From the NCBI RefSeq assembly GCF_009674495.1, contig NZ_WKJN01000003.1:124001-188000 (forward strand): a stretch of DNA of 64,000 nucleotides. The letters are read 5' to 3'. Positions 25,381 through 34,470 of the stretch are shown here, piece by piece. The notes under the pieces were generated by a model. It did no database searches. It saw only the letters and a program-made list of their open reading frames with translations, and was not told where the DNA came from. The translations under genes and the position numbers were made by a program. Position 1 is the stretch's first letter. Each line of letters begins with the position of its first letter. This DNA comes from Duganella alba (GTDB taxonomy: Bacteria; Pseudomonadota; Gammaproteobacteria; Burkholderiales; Burkholderiaceae_D).

Positions 25381-27882
25381 TTAGAATTTCACATCCAGCT
25401 TCACGCTGAAGTAGCGGAACACATCACGCGGCGGCACCCAGCTGCTGGCCGAAACCTGCGGCGACGTCGCGGTCGGACCGGCGCGGAACGACGACGGACC
25501 ACTGGCGTTCGCATTCGGAATATAGAAGCGATCGAACAGATTGTTGACGCGGAAGCTCACCTTGTACTTGTCCTGCGGATCGCGCACGCCGAAGCCCAGG
25601 TCGGTAATGCTGTACGGATCGTTGACCGAGTTCGGATCGTTGTTGATGTTGGTGTTGTATTTGCTCTGATAACGCACGTTCACGTTCACAAAGCCCTTGA
25701 GCGGCATCTTTGGAATACCGAACTCGTAGTTGGCGCCGATGTTCAGCCTGATCTTCGACGTACCCGGGAAGACGGTGTTGTTCAGATTCTGCACACCGGT
25801 GGTCGACCCCGGCGAAATCGGGAAGCAGGCGGTGTTCTGGCCGGCGATCGAACCGTTGGCCGCCAGCTTGGTGCCGCCCACCGCCACGTTGGTCGAATCG
25901 GCGAAGCACGGACCGTTGGCCCACTTCTCGATGGTCGGCAGCGTGAAGGCCAGCGCCCCATTGATCGTCAGATCCTTGGCCGCCAGCGCGTTCACATCCA
26001 GTTCAAAGCCGTGGGTGGCGATGTTCGGAATCGAATTGAGCTGGCTGTAGATGGTCGGATCGTTCGGCAGCACGTAGGTCACGTTCTGCTGGTAATTGAA
26101 GAAGTCCGACTTGAAGTACGTGGCCGCGATCGACAGGCGGCTGTTGAACAGGTTGGCCTTGGTGCCCAGCTCGAAGCTCTGGCTGGTTTCCGGACGTACC
26201 GGGAACGCCGCCGACGCCTTCAGGCCCGAGGTCACGTCATACGCCTCGCCCTTGTAGCCGGTCGACACCTGCGAATACACCATCCACTCCGGCGTGATCT
26301 GCTTCTGCAGGCTGATCTTGCCGGTGGTGGCGTGGTCGGTGTTGCCGGTGCTCTGGAACTGGTCGACGCCCACCGGGCCCGGCGTGAACGACGCCTCATC
26401 CAGCTGGTTGGTGAAGTAGTTGCGCTTGTAGTGGTAGCCCGAAATCTCTTCGTTGACGCGCAGGCCGCCGGTCAGCGTCCAGGTCGGCATGAATTCCCAC
26501 GACGCCTGGCCGAACACCGCCTTGTTGGTGTTGTAGATGTCGGTGTAGTAGTTGGTCGGGCTCGACGGCGAATTGGCGTTGCACACCGTCGGCGCCACGC
26601 AGTAGCCGCGGATGAAGTGGCGGTAGATCTCGTTGTGCGCCAGCCACAGGCCTGCCACGTACTTGAAGTTGCCGGTGTCCGGCGACACATAGCGGAACTC
26701 CTGTGTCTTCGAGCGGATGTCGTAGGTGCCGAACTGGTTGTTGCCCACGGTCGGGATGGTCGAGCCGGCGACGGCGATGGTCGGCACGTCGGTGAAGTCC
26801 TGGTCGCGGAAATCGTTGGCCAGGTATTTGCTCCACGAGGTGATCGACATCAGCTGCGCATCATTCGGCAGCGTCCACGACACCTTCAGGCCGACGCCAC
26901 GGTCGCTGGAAATCAGCCCGGTCGGGAAATCGCGGCGCACATTGCGGTTGTTCGGGTCGTTGACGTTGATGCCGGCCAGCACCGAGGTGGCCGGCAGCAG
27001 CGGATTGCCGTTCAGGTACACGCCGTTCAGGCCGATCGGCGTCGACACCACATTGCCGGCCGCAGCCGAACCGGTGCGCAGGTTGAAGCCGTTGACGGCG
27101 GTGACGCCGCGCGAGTTGTCCTGGAAGTTATAGCGTGGCGTCAGGTCCACCTGCACCGTGTCGATCGGATTCCATTGCAGCTTGGCCATGAAGGTCTTGC
27201 CGCCCGAACCGTTGACGTCCTTGCCGTCGGTCAGGTTGTGGAAGGTGCCCGGCAGGCGGCTCTTGCCGGCGTAGATGCGCAGGCCGAAGTGTTCGTCCAG
27301 CTGGCCGCCGGCCGAGGCGTTGACGCGCCATTCGTGGTCGTTGGTCAGGTAGGTGCTGGCGCGGTACACCATCGGGCCGGAGATCGGCTTGGTGACGATG
27401 TTGACGGCGCCGGCCACGGCGGATTTACCGAACAGCGTGCTCTGCGGGCCTTTCAGCACCTCGATGCGCGACACGTCGGCCAGATCCTTGAAGGCCTGGA
27501 ACTGGGTGGCGATCGGGATGTCATCGATGATCACCGCCACGTCCGACTCGACGCCGATGCCGACCGAAACGGTGCCGATGCCGCGCATGAAGATGGCGTT
27601 GTTGGCGGCGGTGGTGCCCGAGTTCAGCGTCAGCGATGGCATCATCGCCACCACGTCCTCGATTTCGCGGATATTGGTGCGCTGGATTTCCTGTTCGCTC
27701 ATCACCGAAATCGCCATTGGAACGCTTTCCAATTTTTCGACGCGTTTATTTGCGGTCACCACTACAGTCTCCAGCGTGCCAGGTTTGCTGCTCGATTCTT
27801 CTTGTTGCGCGTGGGCGTTCATGGACAGCAAGGCCAGCGCCAGGGCCGACGCCATTGGCGTCAGAAGGATAGGTTTTTTCAT
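25381..27882 (-). CDS. Large TonB-dependent receptor, likely for an organic (carbohydrate-like) substrate
   Basis: An 833-residue receptor. It has signal peptide ALALALLSMNAHAQ, TonB-box-like LETVVVTANKR, plug motifs VPMAISVMSEQEI, FMRGIGTVSVGIGVESDVAV, RIEVLKGPQSTLFG and GAVNIVTKP, and barrel end FRYFSVKLDVKF. This style, with VESDVAVIIDDIP, is typical of the sphingomonad/xanthomonad receptor class that imports plant-derived or aromatic compounds rather than siderophores. RBS GGAGACGACG. A LacI-type palindrome is 25 bases upstream of the start, which favours sugar-responsive control. It has its own terminator at 25241. Confidence 0.92.
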   Translation of the reverse strand: MKKPILLTPMASALALALLSMNAHAQQEESSSKPGTLETVVVTANKRVEKLESVPMAISVMSEQEIQRTNIREIEDVVAMMPSLTLNSGTTAANNAIFMRGIGTVSVGIGVESDVAVIIDDIPIATQFQAFKDLADVSRIEVLKGPQSTLFGKSAVAGAVNIVTKPISGPMVYRASTYLTNDHEWRVNASAGGQLDEHFGLRIYAGKSRLPGTFHNLTDGKDVNGSGGKTFMAKLQWNPIDTVQVDLTPRYNFQDNSRGVTAVNGFNLRTGSAAAGNVVSTPIGLNGVYLNGNPLLPATSVLAGINVNDPNNRNVRRDFPTGLISSDRGVGLKVSWTLPNDAQLMSITSWSKYLANDFRDQDFTDVPTIAVAGSTIPTVGNNQFGTYDIRSKTQEFRYVSPDTGNFKYVAGLWLAHNEIYRHFIRGYCVAPTVCNANSPSSPTNYYTDIYNTNKAVFGQASWEFMPTWTLTGGLRVNEEISGYHYKRNYFTNQLDEASFTPGPVGVDQFQSTGNTDHATTGKISLQKQITPEWMVYSQVSTGYKGEAYDVTSGLKASAAFPVRPETSQSFELGTKANLFNSRLSIAATYFKSDFFNYQQNVTYVLPNDPTIYSQLNSIPNIATHGFELDVNALAAKDLTINGALAFTLPTIEKWANGPCFADSTNVAVGGTKLAANGSIAGQNTACFPISPGSTTGVQNLNNTVFPGTSKIRLNIGANYEFGIPKMPLKGFVNVNVRYQSKYNTNINNDPNSVNDPYSITDLGFGVRDPQDKYKVSFRVNNLFDRFYIPNANASGPSSFRAGPTATSPQVSASSWVPPRDVFRYFSVKLDVKF

Positions 27883-27906
27883 CGTCGTCTCCAGCTTTTT
27901 GTTTTA

Positions 27907-27920
27907 GTTAATCGTTTAAC
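27907..27920. promoter_or_regulatory. Candidate LacI/GalR-family operator upstream of the TonB receptor
   Basis: GTTAATCGTTTAAC is a near-perfect 14-bp palindrome with central CG, located 25-38 bases before the receptor start at 27882. It shares the AATCGTTT core with the palindrome before the GH9 gene at 8465, so the two may belong to the same or a related regulon. Confidence 0.5.
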
Positions 27921-28034
27921 TTGCGTGGTGTCAAAGATTAAAGCAGGCTTCTCAAGATGTCAACGACAAGTCGACACCTATGAGCCTGCTACGCAACAGT
28001 TCAACGGAAAACGATTACCTTGCTTTGGAGATAA

Positions 28035-29249
<1,215 letters not shown>

Positions 29250-29258
29250 GTTTGTCTC

Positions 29259-29963
29259 CTAGCGGTAGGTGATCGCGCCTGGCTGGCCGAGCCATTCCAG
29301 ATGCGCGTAGTTATTCAGGTAGCTCAAGGTGAACTGGCCGGGCCGCTGCAGCAGCTTGGTGACGGCGCCATTCGCCAGCGTCCAGTTCAGCTCCATCACC
29401 TGGAAATCCTGCAAGCCCAGCAGGTGCTGCATCAGCGCCGAGATCACGCCGCCGGAAGTGAACACGATGGTGGTCTGCTTGCTGCTGTCGGTATCCAGCC
29501 GTTCCAGCGCGCGCACGCAGCGGCGGCGGAAGTCCGGCCAGGTTTCTCCGTAGTCGCCGTCATGCCAGCCACTCATCCAGCGCTGCATGGCGGCGCGGAA
29601 CAGATGCTCCAGCGCGCGCGGCGGATCGACGTGGCTGGCCAGCAGCGCCTTGAAGGCGACGGCGTCGGCCACCTCCGGGCAATGGCGCAGCAACACCTCG
29701 TGATGATTGAACTCGGCGAAATCCTCGTCGGTGATCCACTCGGCATCGAGCAGCTGCTTTTTCGGCAGCTCCGCCAGGCAGGTGTCGGCCGTCTGCCGGT
29801 GGCGCGCCATGCCGCCGGTGATCACCTTGTTGAAGGACTGATGCGTGTTGGCGTACCACTGCCCCAGCAGGCGCGCCTGCTCGTAGCCCAGCTCCGACAG
29901 CTGATCGTAATTGGCCTTGCCGAACGATGCCTGCCCGTGCCGCACCAGAAAAATTTGTCCCAT
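29259..29963 (-). CDS. Histidine phosphatase family protein
   Basis: A 234-residue phosphoglycerate-mutase-fold enzyme with catalytic FLVRHGQASFG at the N-terminus, the Glu region VEFNHHEVL-like (DFAEFNHHEVLLRH) and a second His in IVFTSGGVISALM, where the usual SHG is altered to SGG. That alteration removes the second catalytic His and may lower or change activity. RBS GGAGGCGAT. First gene of a pair with the acyl-CoA dehydrogenase, divergent from a LysR gene. Confidence 0.88.
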   Translation of the reverse strand: MGQIFLVRHGQASFGKANYDQLSELGYEQARLLGQWYANTHQSFNKVITGGMARHRQTADTCLAELPKKQLLDAEWITDEDFAEFNHHEVLLRHCPEVADAVAFKALLASHVDPPRALEHLFRAAMQRWMSGWHDGDYGETWPDFRRRCVRALERLDTDSSKQTTIVFTSGGVISALMQHLLGLQDFQVMELNWTLANGAVTKLLQRPGQFTLSYLNNYAHLEWLGQPGAITYR

Positions 29964-30045
29964 ATCGCCTCCTCCGAGACCTGTAGCTTACCGGGCGGCC
30001 TATAATTCATCAAATGAATAGAATTAATTGAATCGGATTAATCTC

Positions 30046-30957
30046 ATGCATATATCAAAAGTCGATCTGAACCTGTTCATCGTGCTGGAAGCGATCTATA
30101 CGGAAGGCAGCATCACGCGCGCCAGCCTGAAGATGAACCTGACGCAGCCGGCCATCAGCCATGCGCTGAACCGCCTGCGCCAGCTGTTCGACGACCCGCT
30201 GTTCGAACGCCAGGGCCACGTGATGACGCCGACGCCGCTGGCCCGCTCCATCATCGACCCGGTACGGCGCGCGCTGCGCGGCTTTGAAGTGACGCTGACC
30301 GGCGCCGCGCGTTTCGACGCCGCCAGCAGCGAACGCAGTTTCTCGCTGGCCGTGCGCGACGTACTGGAAGCGAGCGTGCTGCCGCCGCTGATGGCCGGCA
30401 TCGCGCGGGAAGCGCCATCGGCCACGCTGAACACCTTGCAGGTGAGCCGGCGCGAACTGGAAAGCGAACTGGCGGCCGGCACCCTGGACGCCGCCATCGA
30501 CGTGCTGCTGCCGCTGCCAAACGACATCCGCCGCGCGCAACTGGCCGGCGACAAGACTGTGGTGCTGGTGCGGCGCGGCCATCCGCTGGTGAAGAAAAAG
30601 GCGCTAAGCCTGGAGACCTACCTGGCGCTGGAACACATCCAGACCAGCTCACGCCGGCGCGGCCCCGGCCTGGAAGATGTGGAACTGAGCCGGCAAGGCC
30701 TGCAACGCCGCATCCGCCTGCGCTGCCAGCACTACTTTGCCGCCTGCCGCGTGGTCAGCCAGACCGACCTGGCGCTGACCATGCCGGACCGCCTGGCGCG
30801 CATCGTCAACCAGCAGTTCAACAACCAGATCCTGCCGCTGCCGCTGGCCATGCCGTCGCTCGACGTCTACCTCTACTGGCACGCCAACGTCGACAACGAT
30901 CCCGCCAACACCTGGCTGCGCGCGCAGATCACCGCAGCGATGCAGGCGGCAGGCTGA
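30046..30957 (+). CDS. LysR-family regulator (NodD/NahR-like group)
   Basis: A 303-residue regulator beginning HISKVDLNLFIVLEAIYTEG, with HTH LTQPAISHALNRLRQLFDDP and FERQGHVMTPT, characteristic of the NodD/NahR/LinR subgroup. The effector domain follows. ATG 30046 removes a six-residue in-frame extension. Divergent from the phosphatase/acyl-CoA dehydrogenase operon, its likely target. Its last 14 codons (30916-30957) are duplicated 809 bases downstream. Confidence 0.92.
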   Translation: MHISKVDLNLFIVLEAIYTEGSITRASLKMNLTQPAISHALNRLRQLFDDPLFERQGHVMTPTPLARSIIDPVRRALRGFEVTLTGAARFDAASSERSFSLAVRDVLEASVLPPLMAGIAREAPSATLNTLQVSRRELESELAAGTLDAAIDVLLPLPNDIRRAQLAGDKTVVLVRRGHPLVKKKALSLETYLALEHIQTSSRRRGPGLEDVELSRQGLQRRIRLRCQHYFAACRVVSQTDLALTMPDRLARIVNQQFNNQILPLPLAMPSLDVYLYWHANVDNDPANTWLRAQITAAMQAAG

Positions 30958-31361
30958 TTACAGGCTCCAATCTTCCAGGCTCAGGCCTGCAGGATGAAAA
31001 CCGAACGCGCCATCGCAAGTAACCAGCGTGGCGCCAATGGATTTTGCATGTGCAGCGATCAATAAATCCATGGCCGCCAGCGGGGCACCCGCCGCCTCGC
31101 GCATGACACGCAAAGCTGCATAAGCATAGGCAGAGTTGCGTTCCCAAGGAAGAACAGCAACTTGTAACAGAAACTTCTCTACTTGACTATTAACCTGACA
31201 GGATGACCTCGCTTGGCGACGCCGTACCGAAGCTCCGCCTCAGTCAGCACGGAGACGGCAAGACTACTGGCTGGCGCGCCAAGCACGCGCTGCATAATCC
31301 GTGGTCGATTACCGCGAATGATATGGCTTGCCGTACTGGTATCGAGCAGATACGTGATCAT
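30958..31361 (-). pseudogene. vapC: vapC PIN-domain toxin, frameshifted
   Basis: The first frame gives a PIN-domain start: ITYLLDTSTASHIIRGN with the catalytic Asp, then LTEAELRYGVAKRGHPVRL, and stops 60 codons in. A different frame continues the protein without a gap: NSQVEKFLLQVAVLPWERNS, then AAMDLLIAAHAKSIGATLVTCD with further catalytic Asp residues, ending LSLEDWSL and stop at 30958. One missing base in the TTAATAG stretch near 31193 explains the break. The gene starts inside the stop of vapB. Either an inactivated toxin or a sequencing error; residue patterns on both sides are intact. Confidence 0.85.
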
Positions 31362-31612
31362 ATATCGTCATCTGCAAAGGGATCGCGAGCCTGCATACCT
31401 TGTGCGCGATCATCAGCCGACATGAAATCGGCCGGGACATACGCCCGCGCATCTTCCTGAAAAAACTCTTCCCACGACATGAGGCGGTTCGACAATATCA
31501 AATCCCCGCTACGTTGGTCATGTCGAACGTAAAATTCGCGTTGCTCCAAGCGCATGCCCTCAGGCAGTCTGATCACCTGTGATGAGCCATCAAAGTACAG
31601 TTGGGCCTTCAT
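31358..31612 (-). CDS. vapB: VapB-type antitoxin (AbrB/MazE-like)
   Basis: An 84-residue protein: N-terminal swapped-hairpin DNA-binding segment KAQLYFDGSSQVIRLPEGMR, then an acidic C-terminal tail ending RDPFADDDI that would bind the toxin. Three ATGs in tandem (31612, 31615, 31618) follow GGAGG; 31612 has the best spacing. The stop overlaps the vapC start (ATATGA). A longer in-frame reading upstream crosses the opposing MFS gene and is spurious. Confidence 0.85.
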   Translation of the reverse strand: MKAQLYFDGSSQVIRLPEGMRLEQREFYVRHDQRSGDLILSNRLMSWEEFFQEDARAYVPADFMSADDRAQGMQARDPFADDDI

Positions 31613-31724
31613 CATCATGCCTCCAGCGAAAATATGAACGTCTAATATACGCCGTATTGTCGGTGGACGAATCATCGTCAATGCATTTGCTGATCCGGAC
31701 CAAATCGGCGGGAAATGCCAGAAG

Positions 31725-31766
31725 TTGCGCGCGCAGATTACTGCGGCGATGCAGGCGGCCGGATAA
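31725..31766 (+). repeat. Duplicated LysR 3' end (copy of 30916-30957)
   Basis: This 42-base segment encodes the same 13 residues plus stop as the end of the LysR gene at 30916-30957 (LRAQITAAMQAAG). It has 35 identical bases and all seven differences are synonymous. It overlaps the last codons of the convergent MFS gene. The vapBC module lies between the two copies, as if inserted at the LysR 3' end with regeneration of the C-terminus. Confidence 0.75.
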
Positions 31767-32877
31767 GTGCGGCGGCCAGCGCAGCCAGCAGCGCGATGGC
31801 GGCCGACACGTAACCGATCGTACCGGCGCCCCAGGCCGAGATGCTGACGCCGCCGATCACCGCGCCCAGCGCGATGCCACCATTGGCCGCCGAGACGTTG
31901 ATGGTGCCGGCCAGCGCCTGCGCCTGCGACGCCGCTTTCATCACGCGGATCTGGCACACCGGATACAGCGCGGTATTCGCCACGCCCCACACCGCCAGCG
32001 CGATCACGAACGGCAGCGATGCGCCGGCAAACGCCATGGTCGCCGCCATGCCCAGCGCCAGCATCACACAGAACGCCGCCGTGGTGGCCAGCGGTTTGCG
32101 GTCGACCCAGCGCCCGCCAAGCCAGTTGCCGACCAGGCCCACCGCGCCAAAGCCCATCAGCCACCAGCCCACCAGCGCCGGGGCGATGTGCGCCGACTTC
32201 TCCAGCATCTCCGCCAGATAGGTGTAGCCGGTGAACATGGCGGTAAACACCAGCACCGACAAAGCCACGTTCGCCAGGAAGAACCGGCTCTTCAGGATTT
32301 GCGCCTGCGCCCTCATCGGCACCGGATGGCTGGCGCGCACGGTCGGCATGCGCGCCCAGATCAGCACCGCGATCAGCAGCGACAGCGCCGCCAGCAGCGC
32401 AAAGGCGCCGCGCCAGCCGACAGCATCCGACGCCAGCGTACCAAGCGGAATACCGAACAGCATCGCGCCCGAAATCCCAAGATACACGCGCGATACCGCG
32501 CGGCCGCCCTGCCCCGGTCCGGCAATCTGCGCGGCCGTTTCGCTGGCCGTGCCCCAGAACACCGGCAGCGCCAGCGCCGGCAGCAGGCGCGCCACCGCCA
32601 GTACCCAGATAGTCGACGCCACCGCCGCCAGCGCATTCGCCGCCGCGAAGAGCAGCAGGATCGCGATGAACAAGCGCTTGCGCTCCACATTGGCCAGCCA
32701 CGCCGTCAGGAATGGTCCACACACCATCACCACCACCGCGAACAGCGTGACCAACTGGCCCGCCGTGGCCACCGCAATGCCCAGGTCACGCGCCAATGCC
32801 GGAAGCAGGCCGACAATCAAAAACTCGGTCGTCACGATCACAAATGCCGCGACGGCCAACAAAATAGAAGTAAACAT
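31738..32877 (-). CDS. MFS transporter, DHA1 (drug/arabinose efflux) type
   Basis: A 379-residue inner-membrane protein with 12 predicted helices. FVIVTTEFLIVGLLPALARDLGI and LVTLFAVVVMVCGPFLTAW at the N-terminus are typical of DHA1 exporters such as AraJ/YdhP-type. WRGAFALLAALSLLIAV and the RKRLFIAIL loop fit the family. It is divergent from a LysR regulator at 32972. The substrate (drug or sugar) is unknown. Confidence 0.9.
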   Translation of the reverse strand: MFTSILLAVAAFVIVTTEFLIVGLLPALARDLGIAVATAGQLVTLFAVVVMVCGPFLTAWLANVERKRLFIAILLLFAAANALAAVASTIWVLAVARLLPALALPVFWGTASETAAQIAGPGQGGRAVSRVYLGISGAMLFGIPLGTLASDAVGWRGAFALLAALSLLIAVLIWARMPTVRASHPVPMRAQAQILKSRFFLANVALSVLVFTAMFTGYTYLAEMLEKSAHIAPALVGWWLMGFGAVGLVGNWLGGRWVDRKPLATTAAFCVMLALGMAATMAFAGASLPFVIALAVWGVANTALYPVCQIRVMKAASQAQALAGTINVSAANGGIALGAVIGGVSISAWGAGTIGYVSAAIALLAALAAALIRPPASPQ

Positions 32878-32971
32878 GCAGCTTGACCTGGTAAAAAACA
32901 GCCCGCATGATAGTCAGGACTTAAATTCCCGTGTTGGATATAAATTCCACCTCTTTATAGAATTAAATTCC

Positions 32972-33883
32972 ATGAGTGCCAATGAACGCCTGAAAGGCCT
33001 GGAAACCTTCGTCGCTGTCGCCGACGCCGGCAGCTTCACCGCCGCCGCCGCGCGCCTGAACCTGACCAACTCCGCCGTCGGCAAGGCCATCGCGCGCCTG
33101 GAAGAACGCCTGCAAAAACAGCTGTTCGAACGCAGCACGCGCAAGCTGGAAATGACCGATGCCGGCGCGGCGTTCTACCAGGTCTGCACGCGCATCCTCG
33201 ACGAACTGGAAGTGGCGGAACGCGCGCTGTCGGCAGAAGAAGCCACGCCCTCCGGCCGCCTGCGCATCAACCTGCCGGCCACCTTCGGTCGCATGAAGGT
33301 GCTGGCGCCACTACTGGCCTTCGCCGCACAGCATCCGCAGGTGACGCCGCACATCTCCTACACCGACAGGTTTGTCGACGTGGTCGAAGACGGCATGGAC
33401 GTGGTGGTGCGCATCGGCGGCGACGAAGCCTGGCCGGCCGCCGTGGGCTATCGCCATCTGGGAAATGAAGAACTGATCTTTTGCGCCGCACCGGCCTTCA
33501 TCGCCACGCATGGCGCGCCGGAGCGCGCGTCCGACCTGCCAAACTACGACGCCATCCTGTACGGCCGCGCCGACGGCAGCACGCAGCCGTGGCGCATCCA
33601 GGACGGCACGGCGCCCCTGGCGCGCCAGCACATCAACGGCCGCATGGTGTTCGGCCAGGCCGAATCGCAGGTGGCCGCCGTGGAAGCGGGACTGGGCCTG
33701 GCGCAGTTTCCCACCTGGCTGGTGGACCAGAAAATCCGCGAAGGAAAACTCGTCAACATCCTGCCGCAGCTGACGACGCAGGGACTGCCGCTGCACCTGC
33801 TGTGGCAACGCAGCCGACAGCACGCGCCAAAGGTTCAGGCGCTGCTGGCGCACTTTGAAGCGGCGCTCTGCATCAATCCCTAG
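32972..33883 (+). CDS. LysR-family regulator, divergent from MFS gene
   Basis: A 303-residue regulator of the CrgA/DsdC-like group: ERLKGLETFVAVADAGSFTA, HTH LTNSAVGKAIARLEERL, FERSTRKLEMTDAG, then an effector domain (RLRINLPATFGRMKVLAPLL, AAVEAGLGLAQFPTWLV). ATG 32972 leaves a 94-base divergent promoter region with the MFS gene, its probable target. The stop overlaps the end of pqiC by three bases on the other strand. Confidence 0.93.
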   Translation: MSANERLKGLETFVAVADAGSFTAAAARLNLTNSAVGKAIARLEERLQKQLFERSTRKLEMTDAGAAFYQVCTRILDELEVAERALSAEEATPSGRLRINLPATFGRMKVLAPLLAFAAQHPQVTPHISYTDRFVDVVEDGMDVVVRIGGDEAWPAAVGYRHLGNEELIFCAAPAFIATHGAPERASDLPNYDAILYGRADGSTQPWRIQDGTAPLARQHINGRMVFGQAESQVAAVEAGLGLAQFPTWLVDQKIREGKLVNILPQLTTQGLPLHLLWQRSRQHAPKVQALLAHFEAALCINP

Positions 33884-34470
33884 CAGGTCGGCGTGCCGCC
33901 GGCAGCCAGCGCGCGCACCGCTTTTGAAATGTCGGCGCCAACACGCGCCACCGCGCGGCGATGGCCGGCCACCAGTTCATCGTAACCGGCGCCCACCGTC
34001 TCCTGCGCCACGCTGCGGCAGGTCAGCACCTGCGTGCTGCCAACCAGCCGCACGCTCCACACCGCATCGATCAGCGCATACTTGCCGGGCGCCGATTCAA
34101 AGCGCTGCACGCTGGTGCTGATGCGGTACACCGGCGCCTTGTCCGGCACCGGCGTGCGGAACGCGTCGATGGTTCCCAGCTCGCCGGAAATCGCCAGCGA
34201 CAACGCCTGGCCGATCTCCGCCGCCGGCAGCGACGACCAGCGTTCCAGCTCCAGCAGATCCATACGGCCTTCGCCGGTGGTCACCAGCATCTGCGCGCGC
34301 GTCAACTGCTGCGGCACCGTCACCGCCGGCAGCTCGATGTAATAAGCGGCGCGCACCGCCGGCGCAGCCGGCACGCCCATGCCGTTACTCAGACTGTAGA
34401 AGTGCTCGGGTGGCGGCGTGGCGCAACCGGCCAGCACCATCACAGCGGCCATGGCAAATGCACGCATCAT
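33880..34470 (-). CDS. pqiC: PqiC-like ABC-type transport auxiliary lipoprotein
   Basis: A 196-residue outer-membrane lipoprotein: lipobox VLAGC (Cys at about 16), then FYSLSNGMG, YYIELPAVTVPQQLTRAQML and RWSSLPAAEIGQAL, matching the PqiC/DUF330 family. PqiC docks the periplasmic PqiB tube at the outer membrane. The start overlaps the end of pqiB by four bases. The tail GGTPTC ends in Cys. Confidence 0.9.
   Translation of the reverse strand: MMRAFAMAAVMVLAGCATPPPEHFYSLSNGMGVPAAPAVRAAYYIELPAVTVPQQLTRAQMLVTTGEGRMDLLELERWSSLPAAEIGQALSLAISGELGTIDAFRTPVPDKAPVYRISTSVQRFESAPGKYALIDAVWSVRLVGSTQVLTCRSVAQETVGAGYDELVAGHRRAVARVGADISKAVRALAAGGTPTC

Noticed and set aside
31358-32722. Long minus-strand frame joining vapB to sequence inside the MFS gene
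   Set aside because: Only the last 84 codons (vapB) have a proper RBS and domain; the rest is an alternative frame of the MFS gene.
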